Source of the DNA: Pseudomonas viridiflava
GTDB lineage: Bacteria > Pseudomonadota > Gammaproteobacteria > Pseudomonadales > Pseudomonadaceae
Assembly (NCBI RefSeq): GCF_900589395.1
Contig: NZ_UUIS01000014.1
Location: 124,001-188,000 of the forward strand
Reading direction: 5' to 3'
DNA length: 64,000 nucleotides
Notes under the pieces: generated by a model
Databases searched by the model: none
The model's input: only the letters and a program-made list of their open reading frames with translations
Told to the model about the DNA's origin: nothing
Part shown: positions 36,709 to 45,702 of the stretch, piece after piece
How the letters are laid out: every line of letters starts with the position of its first letter
Position numbering within the stretch: position 1 is the stretch's first letter
Program-made: the position numbers and the translations under genes

Positions 36709-37623
36709 ATGAACCTGGAAAGCAAATGGCTGGAGGACTTCAGCGCACTGGCCGCGACCCGCAGTTTTTCCCAGGCGGCCGAACGTCGTTTTGTCACCCA
36801 GCCGGCCTTCAGCCGACGCATTCGCAGCCTTGAAGCGGCCCTGGGCCTGGTGCTGGTCAACCGTTCGCGAACGCCCATCGAGCTGACCGCGGCCGGGCAG
36901 CTGTTTCTGGTGACGGCGCGCACCGTGGTCGAGCAACTGGGTGAGGTGGTGCGCCACCTGCATCATCTGGAAGGCGGGCAGGGCGAGGTCATTCAGGTGG
37001 CAGCCGCTCATTCGCTGGCGCTGGGGTTCTTTCCGCGCTGGATCGCGCAGTTGCGCAACGACGGCCTGAACATCGCCACCCGGCTGGTGGCCACCAACGT
37101 AGGCGAAGCGGTGCATGCCCTGCGTGAAGGGGGCTGCGACCTGATGCTGGCCTTCTACGACCCGGATGCAGCCTTGCAGATGGACGCCGAGATCTTTCCG
37201 TCGCTGCATCTGGCGCACAGCGAGATGCTGCCGGTGTGCGCCGCCGATGAGCACGGCCAGCCCCTGTACGACCTGGACAACGGCCACAGCGTGCCGCTGC
37301 TGGCCTACAGCGCCGGCGCGTTCCTGGGCCGTTCGGTGAACCTGCTGCTGCGCCAGAGCAACCTGCGCTTTACCACCGTGTACGAGACCGCCATGGCCGA
37401 AAGCCTCAAGTGCATGGCCATGGAGGGCCTGGGCATTGCCTGGGTGCCACGGCTGAGCATGCGCGCCGAGCTTGAGCGCGGCGAGCTGGTGGTGTGTGGC
37501 GGAGCGCAGTGGCATGTGCCGCTGGAAATCCGCCTGTACCGCTGCGCCTTGGTGCGCAAGGCCAACGTGCGCCTGTTGTGGCGCAAGCTTGAAGGCAGTG
37601 TGGTGGCGCCGGCGTCAGGCTAG
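36709..37623 (+). CDS. LysR-family transcriptional regulator divergent from aspA
   Basis: A 304-residue LysR regulator. The N-terminal helix-turn-helix is ESKWLEDFSALAATRSFSQAAE followed by RFVTQPAFSRRIRSLEAALG, and an effector-binding domain follows. It is divergent from aspA over a 165-bp gap, so regulation of aspA is plausible but unproven. GGGAGGA lies seven bases before the ATG. Its stop codon overlaps the end of the convergent metzincin-like gene by four bases. Confidence 0.85.
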   Translation: MNLESKWLEDFSALAATRSFSQAAERRFVTQPAFSRRIRSLEAALGLVLVNRSRTPIELTAAGQLFLVTARTVVEQLGEVVRHLHHLEGGQGEVIQVAAAHSLALGFFPRWIAQLRNDGLNIATRLVATNVGEAVHALREGGCDLMLAFYDPDAALQMDAEIFPSLHLAHSEMLPVCAADEHGQPLYDLDNGHSVPLLAYSAGAFLGRSVNLLLRQSNLRFTTVYETAMAESLKCMAMEGLGIAWVPRLSMRAELERGELVVCGGAQWHVPLEIRLYRCALVRKANVRLLWRKLEGSVVAPASG

Positions 37624-38282
37624 TCGGGCTTGCCGTTGACGTCCTGATGAATGGTCTGCCGGTTCTTTTCGCTGAATACAAAGCAGTTGGCAATCAGCAA
37701 GGTGTGCTCCGGGTACATCAATGTCCGGCAGGGCGGAAAGGCTGCGAGACGGGTTTCGGCATGCTCGTGGACCGCACCGAACAAGTGGCCGATTTCATGA
37801 CCGAGGGTGTTGTAGGCTTTGATCGAGGCAATGGCGACGCCTTTGGTCGGGAAGGCGATACCCAGGACCTCGGCGTTTATGTTGTGGCGGGTAATCAACA
37901 CGTATTTATGGCGCCGGGTCGACTTCGGCAGGTTCATTTTCTCGATATAGCCCCGGACCCGATCATCCCACGCGCTCAGGCTGGCCAATGCGTCATCCTG
38001 GCGATAGCCCAGGTCGGTCAGGCCTGGTATGCGTGACAGGCTGATCACCTCGATCCGACGACCGGTCACCTGTGTCAGCTCCTTGATGAACCACGCCAGG
38101 TAATCGGGGCCCAGGCTGGCAATCTCCCGGGGCTCAAGCTGATCGTGATAGAACAGGTTCAGCACCAGAGGGGGTGAGGGTGCATGGTCGGTGGTGTCAG
38201 CGTCCGGGGTTTCGGGCGCGGCCTGAACGAGGCGGCATAACAGCAGCATCAGGCACAGCAAGGTCAATCCTTTGGTTTTCAT
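37620..38282 (-). CDS. Secreted metzincin-like zinc metalloprotease
   Basis: A roughly 220-residue protein with a signal peptide (TKGLTLLCLMLLLCRLVQAAP). It carries the zinc-binding signature HEIGHLFGAVH, matching HExxHxxGxxH of metzincins and matrixins. Upstream of the motif the sequence is unlike known proteases I recognise. The start is uncertain among ATGs at 38282, 38288 and 38297. The last in-frame start at 38282 sits eight bases after GGAAG and is used here. It is probably periplasmic or secreted. The substrate is unknown. Confidence 0.72.
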   Translation of the reverse strand: MKTKGLTLLCLMLLLCRLVQAAPETPDADTTDHAPSPPLVLNLFYHDQLEPREIASLGPDYLAWFIKELTQVTGRRIEVISLSRIPGLTDLGYRQDDALASLSAWDDRVRGYIEKMNLPKSTRRHKYVLITRHNINAEVLGIAFPTKGVAIASIKAYNTLGHEIGHLFGAVHEHAETRLAAFPPCRTLMYPEHTLLIANCFVFSEKNRQTIHQDVNGKPD

Positions 38283-38666
38283 GTTCATGGCTTCCATTCA
38301 TTGAACGTGGGTGGGCCGCAAGGCATCCGGCTTCACGCATCAACTAATCGAAACCGGACGCGTGATGGCAGGGTCTGGAACCAGCAGGCGCGGTAGCTGA
38401 TCTCGATACACCGTGTAAGCAATGCGAGCGGCGTCATGACAGGTTGCGTAGGAAAGCGGCTCGCCACAGTGCCCTGTGCGAGGGCTGCGGCGGGGCGGTG
38501 TGCAGATAGTCGTACGGGGTGCTTTTGTTTGTGCACTTTGCGCTATACTGCGCGGCCTTTGGCCGGCCTGACCGGTCATTTTTCGTACAACAAGCCACGC
38601 AGGTCATACTGCGTGGCTTGTTGTTTTTAGACGCGCCTGCGGGCGCCCGATGGAAGAGGCACGACG
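38283..38666. other. Divergent promoter region of the protease gene and purE
   Basis: This 384-bp stretch contains no supported gene. A -10-like TATACT lies at 38544-38549. A strong terminator hairpin follows at 38587-38628, and the purE start comes after it. GGCCTTTGGCCGGCCTGACCGG at about 38553-38575 can form smaller stems just before the terminator. The rest is unassigned. Confidence 0.55.
38587..38628 (+). terminator. Terminator hairpin in the purEK leader (possible attenuator)
   Basis: CAACAAGCCACGCA (38588-38601) pairs perfectly with TGCGTGGCTTGTTG (38610-38623) around GGTCATAC, followed by a T run at 38624-38628. The upstream gene points away, so no upstream transcript needs ending here. 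The hairpin lies 39 bp before the purE ATG and after the putative promoter. Confidence 0.82.
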
Positions 38667-39158
38667 ATGAGTGCACTGGTTGGCGTGATCATGGGCTCCA
38701 AGTCCGATTGGTCCACCCTTAGCCACACCGCCGATATGCTGGAAAAGCTCGGCATTCCCTACGAAGTCAAGGTGGTGTCTGCGCACCGCACGCCCGACTT
38801 GCTGTTCCAGTACGCCGAAGAGGCCGAGGGCCGTGGCATCGAAGTGATCATCGCTGGCGCCGGTGGCGCCGCTCACCTGCCAGGCATGTGCGCGGCCAAG
38901 ACGCACCTGCCGGTGCTGGGCGTGCCGGTGCAGTCCTCGATGCTGTCGGGCGTCGACTCGCTGCTGTCGATCGTGCAGATGCCGGCCGGCATTCCGGTCG
39001 CGACCCTGGCCATCGGCCGTGCCGGTGCCATCAACGCCGCGCTGCTGTCGGCCAGCATCCTGGGCGCCCGGCACCCGCAGTTCCATGCCGCGCTCAAGCA
39101 GTTCCGCGCCGAGCAGACAGAAACCGTCCTGGACAATCCGGACCCGCGCATCGCCTGA
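38667..39158 (+). CDS. purE: 5-(carboxyamino)imidazole ribonucleotide mutase PurE
   Basis: A 163-residue class I PurE that converts N5-CAIR to CAIR in purine synthesis. It has [16 protein letters not shown] at the N-terminus, [18 protein letters not shown] with the active-site histidine region, and [17 protein letters not shown]. It is followed 9 bp later by purK, and both are needed for the two-step bacterial route. A terminator hairpin in the leader may regulate entry into the operon. Confidence 0.95.
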   Translation: MSALVGVIMGSKSDWSTLSHTADMLEKLGIPYEVKVVSAHRTPDLLFQYAEEAEGRGIEVIIAGAGGAAHLPGMCAAKTHLPVLGVPVQSSMLSGVDSLLSIVQMPAGIPVATLAIGRAGAINAALLSASILGARHPQFHAALKQFRAEQTETVLDNPDPRIA

Positions 39159-39167
39159 GGTGTTCCC

Positions 39168-40250
39168 ATGAAGATCGGTGTTATCGGTGGCGGCCAGCTG
39201 GGCCGCATGTTGGCCCTGGCGGGAACCCCGCTGGGGATGAACTTCGCCTTCCTTGACCCGGCGCCGGACGCGTGTGCGGCCGCCCTGGGCGAGCACCTGC
39301 GGGCCGATTACGGCGATCTGGATCATCTGCGCCAGCTGGCCGACGAAGTCGACCTGGTGACGTTCGAGTTCGAAAGCGTGCCGGCCGAGACCGTGGCCTT
39401 CCTGTCGCAGTTCGTGCCGGTCTATCCGAGCGCCGAGTCGTTGCGTATCGCCCGTGACCGCTGGTTCGAAAAGAGCATGTTCAAGGACCTGGGGATTCCG
39501 ACCCCCGAGTTCGCCGACATCCAGTCGCAGGCCGACCTGGAGGCCGCCGTGGCCCGCATCGGCCTGCCGGCGGTGCTCAAGACCCGCACCCTGGGCTATG
39601 ACGGCAAGGGCCAGAAGGTCCTGCGCAGCCAGGCCGATGTCACCGGCACCTTCGCTGAACTGGGCAGCGTGCCCTGCCTGCTGGAAGGCTTCGTGCCGTT
39701 CAGCGGTGAAGTGTCGCTGATTGCCGTGCGCGGCCGTGATGGCCAGACCTGCTTCTATCCGCTGGTGCACAACACCCACGACAGCGGCATCCTGCGCCTG
39801 TCGATCGCCAGCACCGACCATCCACTGCAGGCGCTGGCCCAGGACTACGCGGGCCGTGTACTCCAGCAGCTCGACTATGTTGGCGTGCTGGCGTTCGAGT
39901 TCTTCGAGGTCGACGGTGGCCTGAAGGCCAACGAAATCGCGCCACGGGTCCACAATTCCGGGCACTGGACCACCGAAGGCGCCGAGTGCAGCCAGTTCGA
40001 GAACCATCTGCGTGCCGTGGCCGGCCTGCCGCTGGGCTCCACCGCCAAGGTGGGCGAGAGCGCGATGATCAATTTCATCGGTGAAGTGCCGGCGGCCGAG
40101 GCAGTGCTGGCGGTAGATGATTGCCACCTGCACCACTATGGCAAGGCCTTCAAGGCTGGCCGCAAGGTCGGTCACGCCACCGTGCGCAGCGCTGACCGCG
40201 CCACGCTGGATCGTCAGGTCAGGCAGGTGCAGGCGCTGGTCAAAGGTTGA
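39168..40250 (+). CDS. purK: 5-(carboxyamino)imidazole ribonucleotide synthase PurK
   Basis: A 360-residue ATP-grasp enzyme that carboxylates AIR to N5-CAIR with ATP and bicarbonate. GVIGGGQLGRMLALAGTPLG opens the N-terminal domain. The ATP-grasp core includes VLKTRTLGYDGKGQKVL and LEGFVPFSGEVSLIAVR, and the C-terminal part has EIAPRVHNSGHWTTEG. It is the second gene of the purE-purK operon. GAGG lies a few bases before its ATG. Confidence 0.95.
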   Translation: MKIGVIGGGQLGRMLALAGTPLGMNFAFLDPAPDACAAALGEHLRADYGDLDHLRQLADEVDLVTFEFESVPAETVAFLSQFVPVYPSAESLRIARDRWFEKSMFKDLGIPTPEFADIQSQADLEAAVARIGLPAVLKTRTLGYDGKGQKVLRSQADVTGTFAELGSVPCLLEGFVPFSGEVSLIAVRGRDGQTCFYPLVHNTHDSGILRLSIASTDHPLQALAQDYAGRVLQQLDYVGVLAFEFFEVDGGLKANEIAPRVHNSGHWTTEGAECSQFENHLRAVAGLPLGSTAKVGESAMINFIGEVPAAEAVLAVDDCHLHHYGKAFKAGRKVGHATVRSADRATLDRQVRQVQALVKG

Positions 40251-40368
40251 CCTGCGGTAATTGCGTTCCGGATCAGCCGGAACCATCCGCGCCCCTCATC
40301 CTCAGATAGCGGTAAGCCAATGCCGTTATCTGGCGTTGGCATGGCCAACTGAGACGAGGGAAAACGCT

Positions 40369-40617
40369 ATGGGGATTATCGGGACTATCTTTATCGGCTT
40401 GATCGTGGGCCTGCTGGCACGCTTTCTGAAGCCGGGCGATGACAGCATGGGCTGGATCATGACCATCGTGCTGGGCATTGCCGGCTCGCTGGCGGCCACC
40501 TATGGCGGTCAGGCCCTGGGCATCTACCGGGCAGGCGAGGGTGCCGGCTTCTTCGGTGCACTGGTCGGTGCGATCATCCTGCTGGTGATCTACGGCATGA
40601 TTAAAAAGAAATCATGA
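40369..40617 (+). CDS. GlsB/YeaQ/YmgE-family stress-response membrane protein
   Basis: An 82-residue membrane protein with three hydrophobic segments and the family pattern GIIGTIFIGLIVGLLARFLKPG, GWIMTIVLGIAGSLAATYGG and FFGALVGAIILLVIYGMIKKKS. GlsB/YeaQ proteins are small transglycosylase-associated stress proteins in the inner membrane; no enzyme activity is implied. GACGAGGG lies shortly before the ATG at 40369. The leader contains a hairpin at 40303-40332. Confidence 0.85.
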   Translation: MGIIGTIFIGLIVGLLARFLKPGDDSMGWIMTIVLGIAGSLAATYGGQALGIYRAGEGAGFFGALVGAIILLVIYGMIKKKS

Positions 40618-40631
40618 AACCTGGCGTTCCG

Positions 40632-40658
40632 GTCCTCTGCTTTGCAGGTGCAGAGGAC
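40632..40658. terminator. Hairpin after glsB-like gene
   Basis: GTCCTCTGC (40632-40640) pairs perfectly with GCAGAGGAC (40650-40658) around a nine-base loop, 15 bp after the stop codon. There is no T run, so termination is only a possibility. TAGAAT just after it (40659-40664) could be a -10 element for the next gene. Confidence 0.45.
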
Positions 40659-40697
40659 TAGAATGCGCGGCTCCCCCTTGCCTTGCCGAGCCCTTCG

Positions 40698-41231
40698 ATG
40701 CGCCGTTTCCTGTTGCTGACCCTGGTGTTGTTGTCTACGCCGGTTTTCGCTGAACTTCCTGAAACCGACTGGCTGGAATTGATGCCGGCTGCGGATCAGC
40801 GCGCGCTGGAAGCGATGCCGGAGATCGAGCACAACTCACCGGAAACGCTGGGCACCTTTGACAGCAAGGGCGGGCTCAAGCAGAGCAAGGGCTTGCCGGC
40901 TGTGATGTATTCGGCCAAGACCGTCGCGGCCATGAATGGCAAGACGATCCGCCTGGGCGGCTACCCGGTGCCACTGGAAACCGACGCCAAGGGCCACAGC
41001 ACGCTGTTTTTCCTGGTGCCTTACCCTGGCGCCTGCATCCATGTGCCGCCACCGCCGCCCAACCAGCTGGTGCTGGTGCGCTACCCCAAGGGCCTGAAGC
41101 TGGACGACATCTACACGCCGTTGTGGGTCGTCGGTACCCTCAAGGTCGAGAAGATCAGTAACGATCTGGCTGATGCCGCCTATGCAATGGAGGCTTCGAA
41201 GGTCCGGGTCGTGGTCGAATCGGACCTGTAG
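40698..41231 (+). CDS. DUF3299 domain secreted protein
   Basis: A 177-residue protein with a signal peptide (RRFLLLTLVLLSTPVFAE) and the DUF3299 region: GKTIRLGGYPVPLETDAKG, FFLVPYPGACIHVPPPPPNQ and TPLWVVGTLKVEK. The PGxCxHxPPPPPNQ segment is highly characteristic. Function is unknown. The cysteine and histidine in it resemble a ligand site, which is inference. It should be periplasmic. The start at 40698 follows the signal-peptide criterion. Confidence 0.82.
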   Translation: MRRFLLLTLVLLSTPVFAELPETDWLELMPAADQRALEAMPEIEHNSPETLGTFDSKGGLKQSKGLPAVMYSAKTVAAMNGKTIRLGGYPVPLETDAKGHSTLFFLVPYPGACIHVPPPPPNQLVLVRYPKGLKLDDIYTPLWVVGTLKVEKISNDLADAAYAMEASKVRVVVESDL

Positions 41232-41234
41232 CTC

Positions 41235-41395
41235 CAGGCTGCGTACAGCGGCGACAGGTGGGCCTGGCAGTCCTGGCCCCATCGTCGGATCGCCGCCCGG
41301 GGCAGAGCCCCCTCCCACCGGATTGATGTCGCCCAAGGTCTGGTGCCTGGCACCGGACTGTGGGAGGCGGCTTGCCGGCGATGGCTATGGGACAG
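41235..41395. repeat. REP-like GC-rich palindromic sequence
   Basis: This gap between convergent genes holds CAGTCCTGG/CCCATCG-type and TGTGGGAGGCGGCTTGCCGGCGATGG sequence at 41369-41394, the same unit seen near 5690 (GGAAGGCGGCTTGCCGGCGATG). CCCGGGGCAGAGCCCCCTCCCACCGG at about 41297 is its inverted partner. This is typical intergenic REP sequence. No ORF is supported. Confidence 0.55.
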
Positions 41396-41422
41396 ACGCA
41401 GCAGGTGTGCCGGCCTTGCGGA

Positions 41423-42322
41423 TTAAAGCGGTTCGCTCCACAGGCTGACGCTCAGCACGTGCAGGGTGTCGGGTGCCAGGGTGACCACGTCGCTCATGAC
41501 GTTGGCCGTTTCAACGCACAGCATGCCCTGCCAGCCATCGTCGGCCATGTCGGGCAATGCCTTGGCGCGGGTTTCCCACGGGTTCCAGACCACCGCCGAA
41601 TTCGAACCACGGGTCTGGATCAGGATGCGACGGTTCAGACCCGGGTCATTGATGGCCAGTACCTCCGGGGTGTCGAGGTAGATCCGGTCGGTTTCACCGG
41701 CGAAGCCCAGGTCACCCGATTGCTCGCGCGCTTCCCAGTTTTCCAGCGTCTCGATATAGCGCAGGCCGTCGACGCCCTGAAGGCTGACCTGGCGCACGTC
41801 GCTGACCTTGAAGTAGGTATGCAGCGCCTGGCTGAGGGTAACGGCCTCGGTCCCGCCGTTGTAGCTGACCAGGCTGATGTTCAGGGCCTGGTCCAGGCGG
41901 ATGCTGAGTTTCAGGCCGACCTTGTGCGGCCAGCCCGGCAACTGGCCTTCGGCCTGGGGCAGGATGAAGTCGATCAGCAGGGCATCGCCGTCTTCACCGA
42001 TGCCCATCAATTCCCAGTCGAGAATACGCGCTTCACCGTGGGCGTTGGCCGGCTCGTTGCTCTGGCGCATGGCCTGCACGCTGTCGGGGTTGCGCGCCAG
42101 GTTGCCGAACCACGGCCAGCACACCGGGACGCCGCCACGGATGGGCGTGCCCTGCTTGAAAATGGCGTTGTCGTTGAACCAGACCAGCGGCGCCTGGCCG
42201 TCGACCTGGTAACTGAGGATGTGTGCACCTTGCTGGGCAACCAGCAGTTGGGCAGTGCCATGGCGGATGCGCCAGCAGTTCAGCTCATCGAAGACAACGG
42301 ATTCAACCTGGGGCGTCGGCAT
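41423..42322 (-). CDS. D-hexose-6-phosphate mutarotase (YeaD family)
   Basis: A 299-residue aldose-1-epimerase-like protein of the YeaD group that interconverts the anomers of glucose-6-phosphate. It contains QQGAHILSYQVDG and PIRGGVPVCWPWFG near the N-terminus, SQALHTYFKVSDV in the middle, and NPWETRAKALPDMADDGWQGMLCVE at the C-terminus with catalytic acidic residues. The ATG at 42322 is chosen. A GTG at 42334 in frame adds four residues and has no better Shine-Dalgarno. It is likely cytoplasmic. Confidence 0.83.
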   Translation of the reverse strand: MPTPQVESVVFDELNCWRIRHGTAQLLVAQQGAHILSYQVDGQAPLVWFNDNAIFKQGTPIRGGVPVCWPWFGNLARNPDSVQAMRQSNEPANAHGEARILDWELMGIGEDGDALLIDFILPQAEGQLPGWPHKVGLKLSIRLDQALNISLVSYNGGTEAVTLSQALHTYFKVSDVRQVSLQGVDGLRYIETLENWEAREQSGDLGFAGETDRIYLDTPEVLAINDPGLNRRILIQTRGSNSAVVWNPWETRAKALPDMADDGWQGMLCVETANVMSDVVTLAPDTLHVLSVSLWSEPL

Positions 42323-42358
42323 AAAGGGGCTCACTCAAAGGTCATGGGCAACAGGACA

Positions 42359-42387
42359 CCTCTGAAAACGGCCTGCGTTTTCAGAGG
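42359..42387. repeat. Perfect 12-bp stem hairpin before the mutarotase gene
   Basis: CCTCTGAAAACG (42359-42370) pairs with CGTTTTCAGAGG (42376-42387) around GCCTG. It lies between the thioesterase stop codon (minus strand) and the mutarotase start. It lacks a T run beyond the stem, so it is described only as a strong hairpin. It could end thioesterase transcription or act in the mutarotase leader. Confidence 0.6.
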
Positions 42388-42450
42388 CACCCACTACAGA
42401 CTGTGCCAAAACGGTCGAGTTTAGCGCCAACGGCAGGCTTTGTGCTCCTC

Positions 42451-42849
42451 TCAGCGCCTGGGCACCGAGCGGGTCCGGCCGGTGCGGTCTATGGCCACGA
42501 ACACAAAGGCCGCCTCGGTGACCTTGCGCCACTCGCTGGTCAAGGGGTCGTCGCTCCAGACCTCGACCTGCATCTTGATCGAGCTGCGGCCCACTTCCAG
42601 GGTGCGGGTGTAGAAGGTCAGCTGTTCGCCCACCGCCACCGGCACCAGGAATGCCATGCGGTCGATGGCGACGGTGGCCACCCGGCCACCGGCAATCTTG
42701 CTGGCCATGGCCGTGCCGGCCAGGTCCATCTGCGACACCAGCCAGCCACCGTAGATATCGCCGAAACCATTGGTTTCACGAGGCAATGCAGTAATTTGCA
42801 AGGCCAGATCGCCCTGCGGGGTTGGATCTTCTTGTTCAAGCTCGATCAT
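42451..42849 (-). CDS. Acyl-CoA thioesterase, YciA-like
   Basis: A 132-residue hotdog thioesterase with the segment TNGFGDIYGGWLVSQMDLAGTAMA. This holds the GG-x-x-x-x-x-Asp active-site helix of the YciA/BACH group and differs from the paralogue at 5806-6291. VATVAIDRMAFLVPVAVGEQL follows, and EVGRSSIKMQVEVWSDD is the third conserved strand. The expected reaction is hydrolysis of acyl-CoA. No partner genes are adjacent. Confidence 0.85.
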   Translation of the reverse strand: MIELEQEDPTPQGDLALQITALPRETNGFGDIYGGWLVSQMDLAGTAMASKIAGGRVATVAIDRMAFLVPVAVGEQLTFYTRTLEVGRSSIKMQVEVWSDDPLTSEWRKVTEAAFVFVAIDRTGRTRSVPRR

Positions 42850-43236
42850 GCCTGGGGTGCCTCTGACCCATGACTCTCATAAATGGCGGAAGGGATTTTC
42901 TGCCAAAGCTGCTCTGTGCAGACCTGCCGGAAGGCGCACCCTCGGACCGTAGAACCGCTTTGGCACAACACCCCAGGGGTGCGGCGAGTATATCGGTCGT
43001 AATCCTGTGCGACGACCGTTCAGGCTCATTTGTAACAGTGATCGCCCGTTACCATGAGTTTTTTGCAACATTTTGCTATCTTGCCTCACCCGTACCGGTA
43101 ACAAGACTACTCGTACAGGCAATTTTGATGCCCACCGGCACAATTGCCCCGGACATTCGCTTCTGCGCGCCACCGCATCGCAGTCAGCGTTGCCGCCGCA
43201 CGCCCCTCATAAAAAGTACCCGAGAGAAGCCTTGTC
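42850..43236. other. Intergenic region before the MFS transporter, no supported gene
   Basis: This 387-bp gap lies between the divergent thioesterase and MFS genes. A 140-codon ORF crosses it but overlaps the MFS start out of frame and has a composition unlike neighbouring proteins. AT-richer DNA around 43050-43085 is a likely promoter zone for the MFS gene, but no hexamer pair could be assigned with confidence. Confidence 0.5.
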
Positions 43237-44526
43237 ATGTCCTCTGTAACTTCGAGTTCCGCGCCACCTTCGCGCCCTTTGACCCGCAGTGACTACAAAA
43301 CCCTGTCGCTGTCGGCCCTGGGTGGCGCCCTGGAATTCTACGACTTCATCATTTTCGTGTTCTTTGCCGCCGTGGTCGGCAAATTGTTCTTTCCCGCCGA
43401 CATGCCCGAGTGGCTGCGCCTGATGCAGACCTTCGGCATCTTTGCGGCCGGTTATCTGGCAAGGCCACTGGGCGGCATCATCATGGCCCACTTCGGCGAC
43501 CTGTTGGGGCGCAAGAAGATGTTCACCCTGAGCATCGTCATGATGGCCATACCGACGCTGATCATGGGCCTGTTGCCCACCTATGCGCAGATCGGCCTCT
43601 GGGCCCCGGTGTTGCTGTTGCTGATGCGCGTGATCCAGGGAGCGGCCATCGGTGGCGAAGTCCCGGGCGCCTGGGTCTTTGTGTCCGAGCACGTTCCGGC
43701 CCGCTACATCGGCTATGCCTGTGGCACCCTGACCGCCGGCCTGACGGCAGGTATCCTGCTGGGCTCGCTGGTCGCCACGCTGATCAACAGCATCTACTCG
43801 CCCATCGAGGTGTCCGACTATGCCTGGCGTATTCCGTTCCTGTTGGGCGGTGTGTTTGGCCTGATGGGCGTTTATCTGCGCCGGATGCTCCACGAAACGC
43901 CGGTGTTCGCCGAATTGCAGCAACGCAAGGCGCTGGCTGCCGAAGTGCCGCTCAAGACCGTATTGCGTGATCATCGCGGCTCGGTGGTCTTGTCGATGCT
44001 GCTGACCTGGCTGTTGTCGGCCGGCATCGTGGTCGTCATCCTGATGACCCCGACCTTCTTGCAGACCGGCTTCGGCTTTGCGGCGGCAACGGCGCTCAAG
44101 GCCAACAGCCTGGCCATCGTGTTCCTGAGCATCGGCTGCGTGGTGTCGGGCATCCTGGCCGACCGTTTCGGGGCCGGCTGGGTGTTCATCGTCGGCTGCA
44201 CCGGCCTGCTGGCCAGCTCCTGGACCTTCTACCACGTGCTGGCGGCCCATCCTGAATGGCTATTCCCGCTCTATGCGGTGACCGGCGCCTTTGTCGGTAC
44301 TATCGGTGCGGTGCCTTACGTGATGGTCAAGGCCTTTCCAGCGGTGGTGCGATTCTCGGGCCTGTCGTTCTCCTACAACCTGGCCTATGCGATCTTCGGT
44401 GGCCTGACCCCGATGGTCGTGACCCTGCTGGTCAAGCAGAGCCCGATGGGGCCTTCGTGGTATGTCGCGGCGTTGAGTGTACTGGGCATCGGCCTTGGGG
44501 TATTTCTGCTGGCGAAGAAGCGCTGA
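43237..44526 (+). CDS. MFS transporter, metabolite:proton symporter type
   Basis: A 429-residue major facilitator with about twelve membrane helices. It has [21 protein letters not shown] at helix 1, the helix 2-3 motif [36 protein letters not shown], and WRIPFLLGG at helix 6. This pattern belongs to the metabolite:H+ symporter group that includes ProP, KgtP and ShiA, which import small organic acids or osmolytes. The substrate is not identifiable. It is separated from the pst operon by a terminator. Confidence 0.85.
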   Translation: MSSVTSSSAPPSRPLTRSDYKTLSLSALGGALEFYDFIIFVFFAAVVGKLFFPADMPEWLRLMQTFGIFAAGYLARPLGGIIMAHFGDLLGRKKMFTLSIVMMAIPTLIMGLLPTYAQIGLWAPVLLLLMRVIQGAAIGGEVPGAWVFVSEHVPARYIGYACGTLTAGLTAGILLGSLVATLINSIYSPIEVSDYAWRIPFLLGGVFGLMGVYLRRMLHETPVFAELQQRKALAAEVPLKTVLRDHRGSVVLSMLLTWLLSAGIVVVILMTPTFLQTGFGFAAATALKANSLAIVFLSIGCVVSGILADRFGAGWVFIVGCTGLLASSWTFYHVLAAHPEWLFPLYAVTGAFVGTIGAVPYVMVKAFPAVVRFSGLSFSYNLAYAIFGGLTPMVVTLLVKQSPMGPSWYVAALSVLGIGLGVFLLAKKR

Positions 44527-44552
44527 TTGCAGCAAAGCGTCAGACCTTTCCC

Positions 44553-44588
44553 AAAGGGCTGTCTCCTTGTCAGGTGACAGCCCTTTTT
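44553..44588 (+). terminator. Intrinsic terminator of the MFS gene
   Basis: AAAGGGCTGTC (44553-44563) pairs with GACAGCCCTTT (44576-44586), followed by T residues to 44588. It lies 27 bp after the stop codon and just before the Pho boxes of pstS. Confidence 0.88.
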
Positions 44589-44595
44589 CATCTTA

Positions 44596-44624
44596 TTGTC
44601 ATAATCAGTTCATACAGTAGTCAT
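44596..44624 (+). promoter_or_regulatory. Pho box (three half-sites) upstream of pstS
   Basis: Seven-base direct repeats TTGTCAT (44596-44602), AGTTCAT (44607-44613) and TAGTCAT (44618-44624) are spaced by four bases, giving an 11-bp period. This is the PhoB-binding layout CTGTCATnnnnCTGTCAT. It lies 52 bp before the pstS ATG, so phosphate-starvation activation is expected. Confidence 0.8.
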
Positions 44625-44675
44625 CCGTCCTGCAGGCAGGGCGTGATGGGTAGGCATTTGCCGGGAGCGCGGGGC

Positions 44676-45671
44676 ATGACACTCAAGCATTGGACAGTGG
44701 CCTTGTCGTTCGCGGCCACCTTGATGGGCGCCACGCACGCTGTGGCTGCCGTCGACCCTGCGATTGCGTCATATACCCGTATAGGCGGTGTTTCCGGGAC
44801 GTTGTCGAGCATCGGCTCTGACACCCTGGCCAATCTGATGACCTTGTGGGCCGAGGCCTACAAGCGCGAATACCCGGGCGTCAATATCCAGATCCAGGCG
44901 GCGGGCTCTTCCACCGCGCCCCCGGCACTGACCGAGGGCACGGCGAGCCTGGGACCGATGAGCCGGCGCATGAAGGACGGCGAGGTGGCCGCTTTCGAGC
45001 AAAAGCATGGCTACAAACCGACGGCGGTGCCGGTGGCGGTCGATGCCCTGGCGGTGTTCGTGCACAAGGACAACCCGGTCCAGGGCCTGACCCTGCAGCA
45101 GCTTGATGCGATTTTCTCGGCCACCCGCCTGTGCGGCGCCAAGCGCCAGGCCCTGACCTGGGGTGATGTTGGCGTCACGGGCAGCCTGGCCGGCAAGCAG
45201 ATCCAGTTGTTCGGACGCAATTCGGTGTCCGGCACCTATGGTTATTTCAAGGAAGAAGCGCTGTGCAAGGGCGATTTCAAGGCCAGCGTCAACGAGCAGC
45301 CGGGCTCGGCCTCGGTGGTCAGCGCCATCAGCAGCTCGCTCAATGGCATGGGCTATTCGGGGATCGGCTACAAGACCTCCAGCGTCAAGACGCTTGCCCT
45401 GGCCCGTGAAGCCGGCAGTGACTTCGTCGAGGACAACGAGGCCAATACCCTCAATGGCAGTTACCCGCTGTCACGCTTTCTGTATGTGTATGTCAACAAG
45501 GCGCCGAACAAGCCGCTGCCACCGCTGGAGGCGCAATTCCTGAAACTGATACTGTCGCGCCAGGGGCAGGAAGTGGTGATCAAGGATGGCTACATTCCCC
45601 TGCCCGAGACTGTCGTTGCAAAAGCACTGCTGGACCTGGGGCTGCAAGCACCGGTCAGTGACGCTCGCTGA
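44676..45671 (+). CDS. pstS: Phosphate-binding protein PstS
   Basis: A 331-residue periplasmic phosphate-binding protein of the high-affinity Pst ABC system. A signal peptide is visible (about 1-24, [20 protein letters not shown]). [23 protein letters not shown] and [23 protein letters not shown] carry the phosphate ligands (Ser, Thr and Asp residues), and [15 protein letters not shown] is the second-lobe ligand. GGAG lies nine bases before the ATG at 44676. Upstream in-frame ATGs are less likely. Three Pho half-sites lie just upstream. pstC follows with a 99-bp gap that holds its own Pho box. Confidence 0.9.
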   Translation: MTLKHWTVALSFAATLMGATHAVAAVDPAIASYTRIGGVSGTLSSIGSDTLANLMTLWAEAYKREYPGVNIQIQAAGSSTAPPALTEGTASLGPMSRRMKDGEVAAFEQKHGYKPTAVPVAVDALAVFVHKDNPVQGLTLQQLDAIFSATRLCGAKRQALTWGDVGVTGSLAGKQIQLFGRNSVSGTYGYFKEEALCKGDFKASVNEQPGSASVVSAISSSLNGMGYSGIGYKTSSVKTLALAREAGSDFVEDNEANTLNGSYPLSRFLYVYVNKAPNKPLPPLEAQFLKLILSRQGQEVVIKDGYIPLPETVVAKALLDLGLQAPVSDAR

Positions 45672-45702
45672 TATGACGCCCGGAGGCGGTTGCACCTTGT
45701 CA

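Noticed and set aside
42870..43292. 140-codon ORF before the MFS gene
   Set aside because: It overlaps the MFS start out of frame and has no Shine-Dalgarno or recognisable features.
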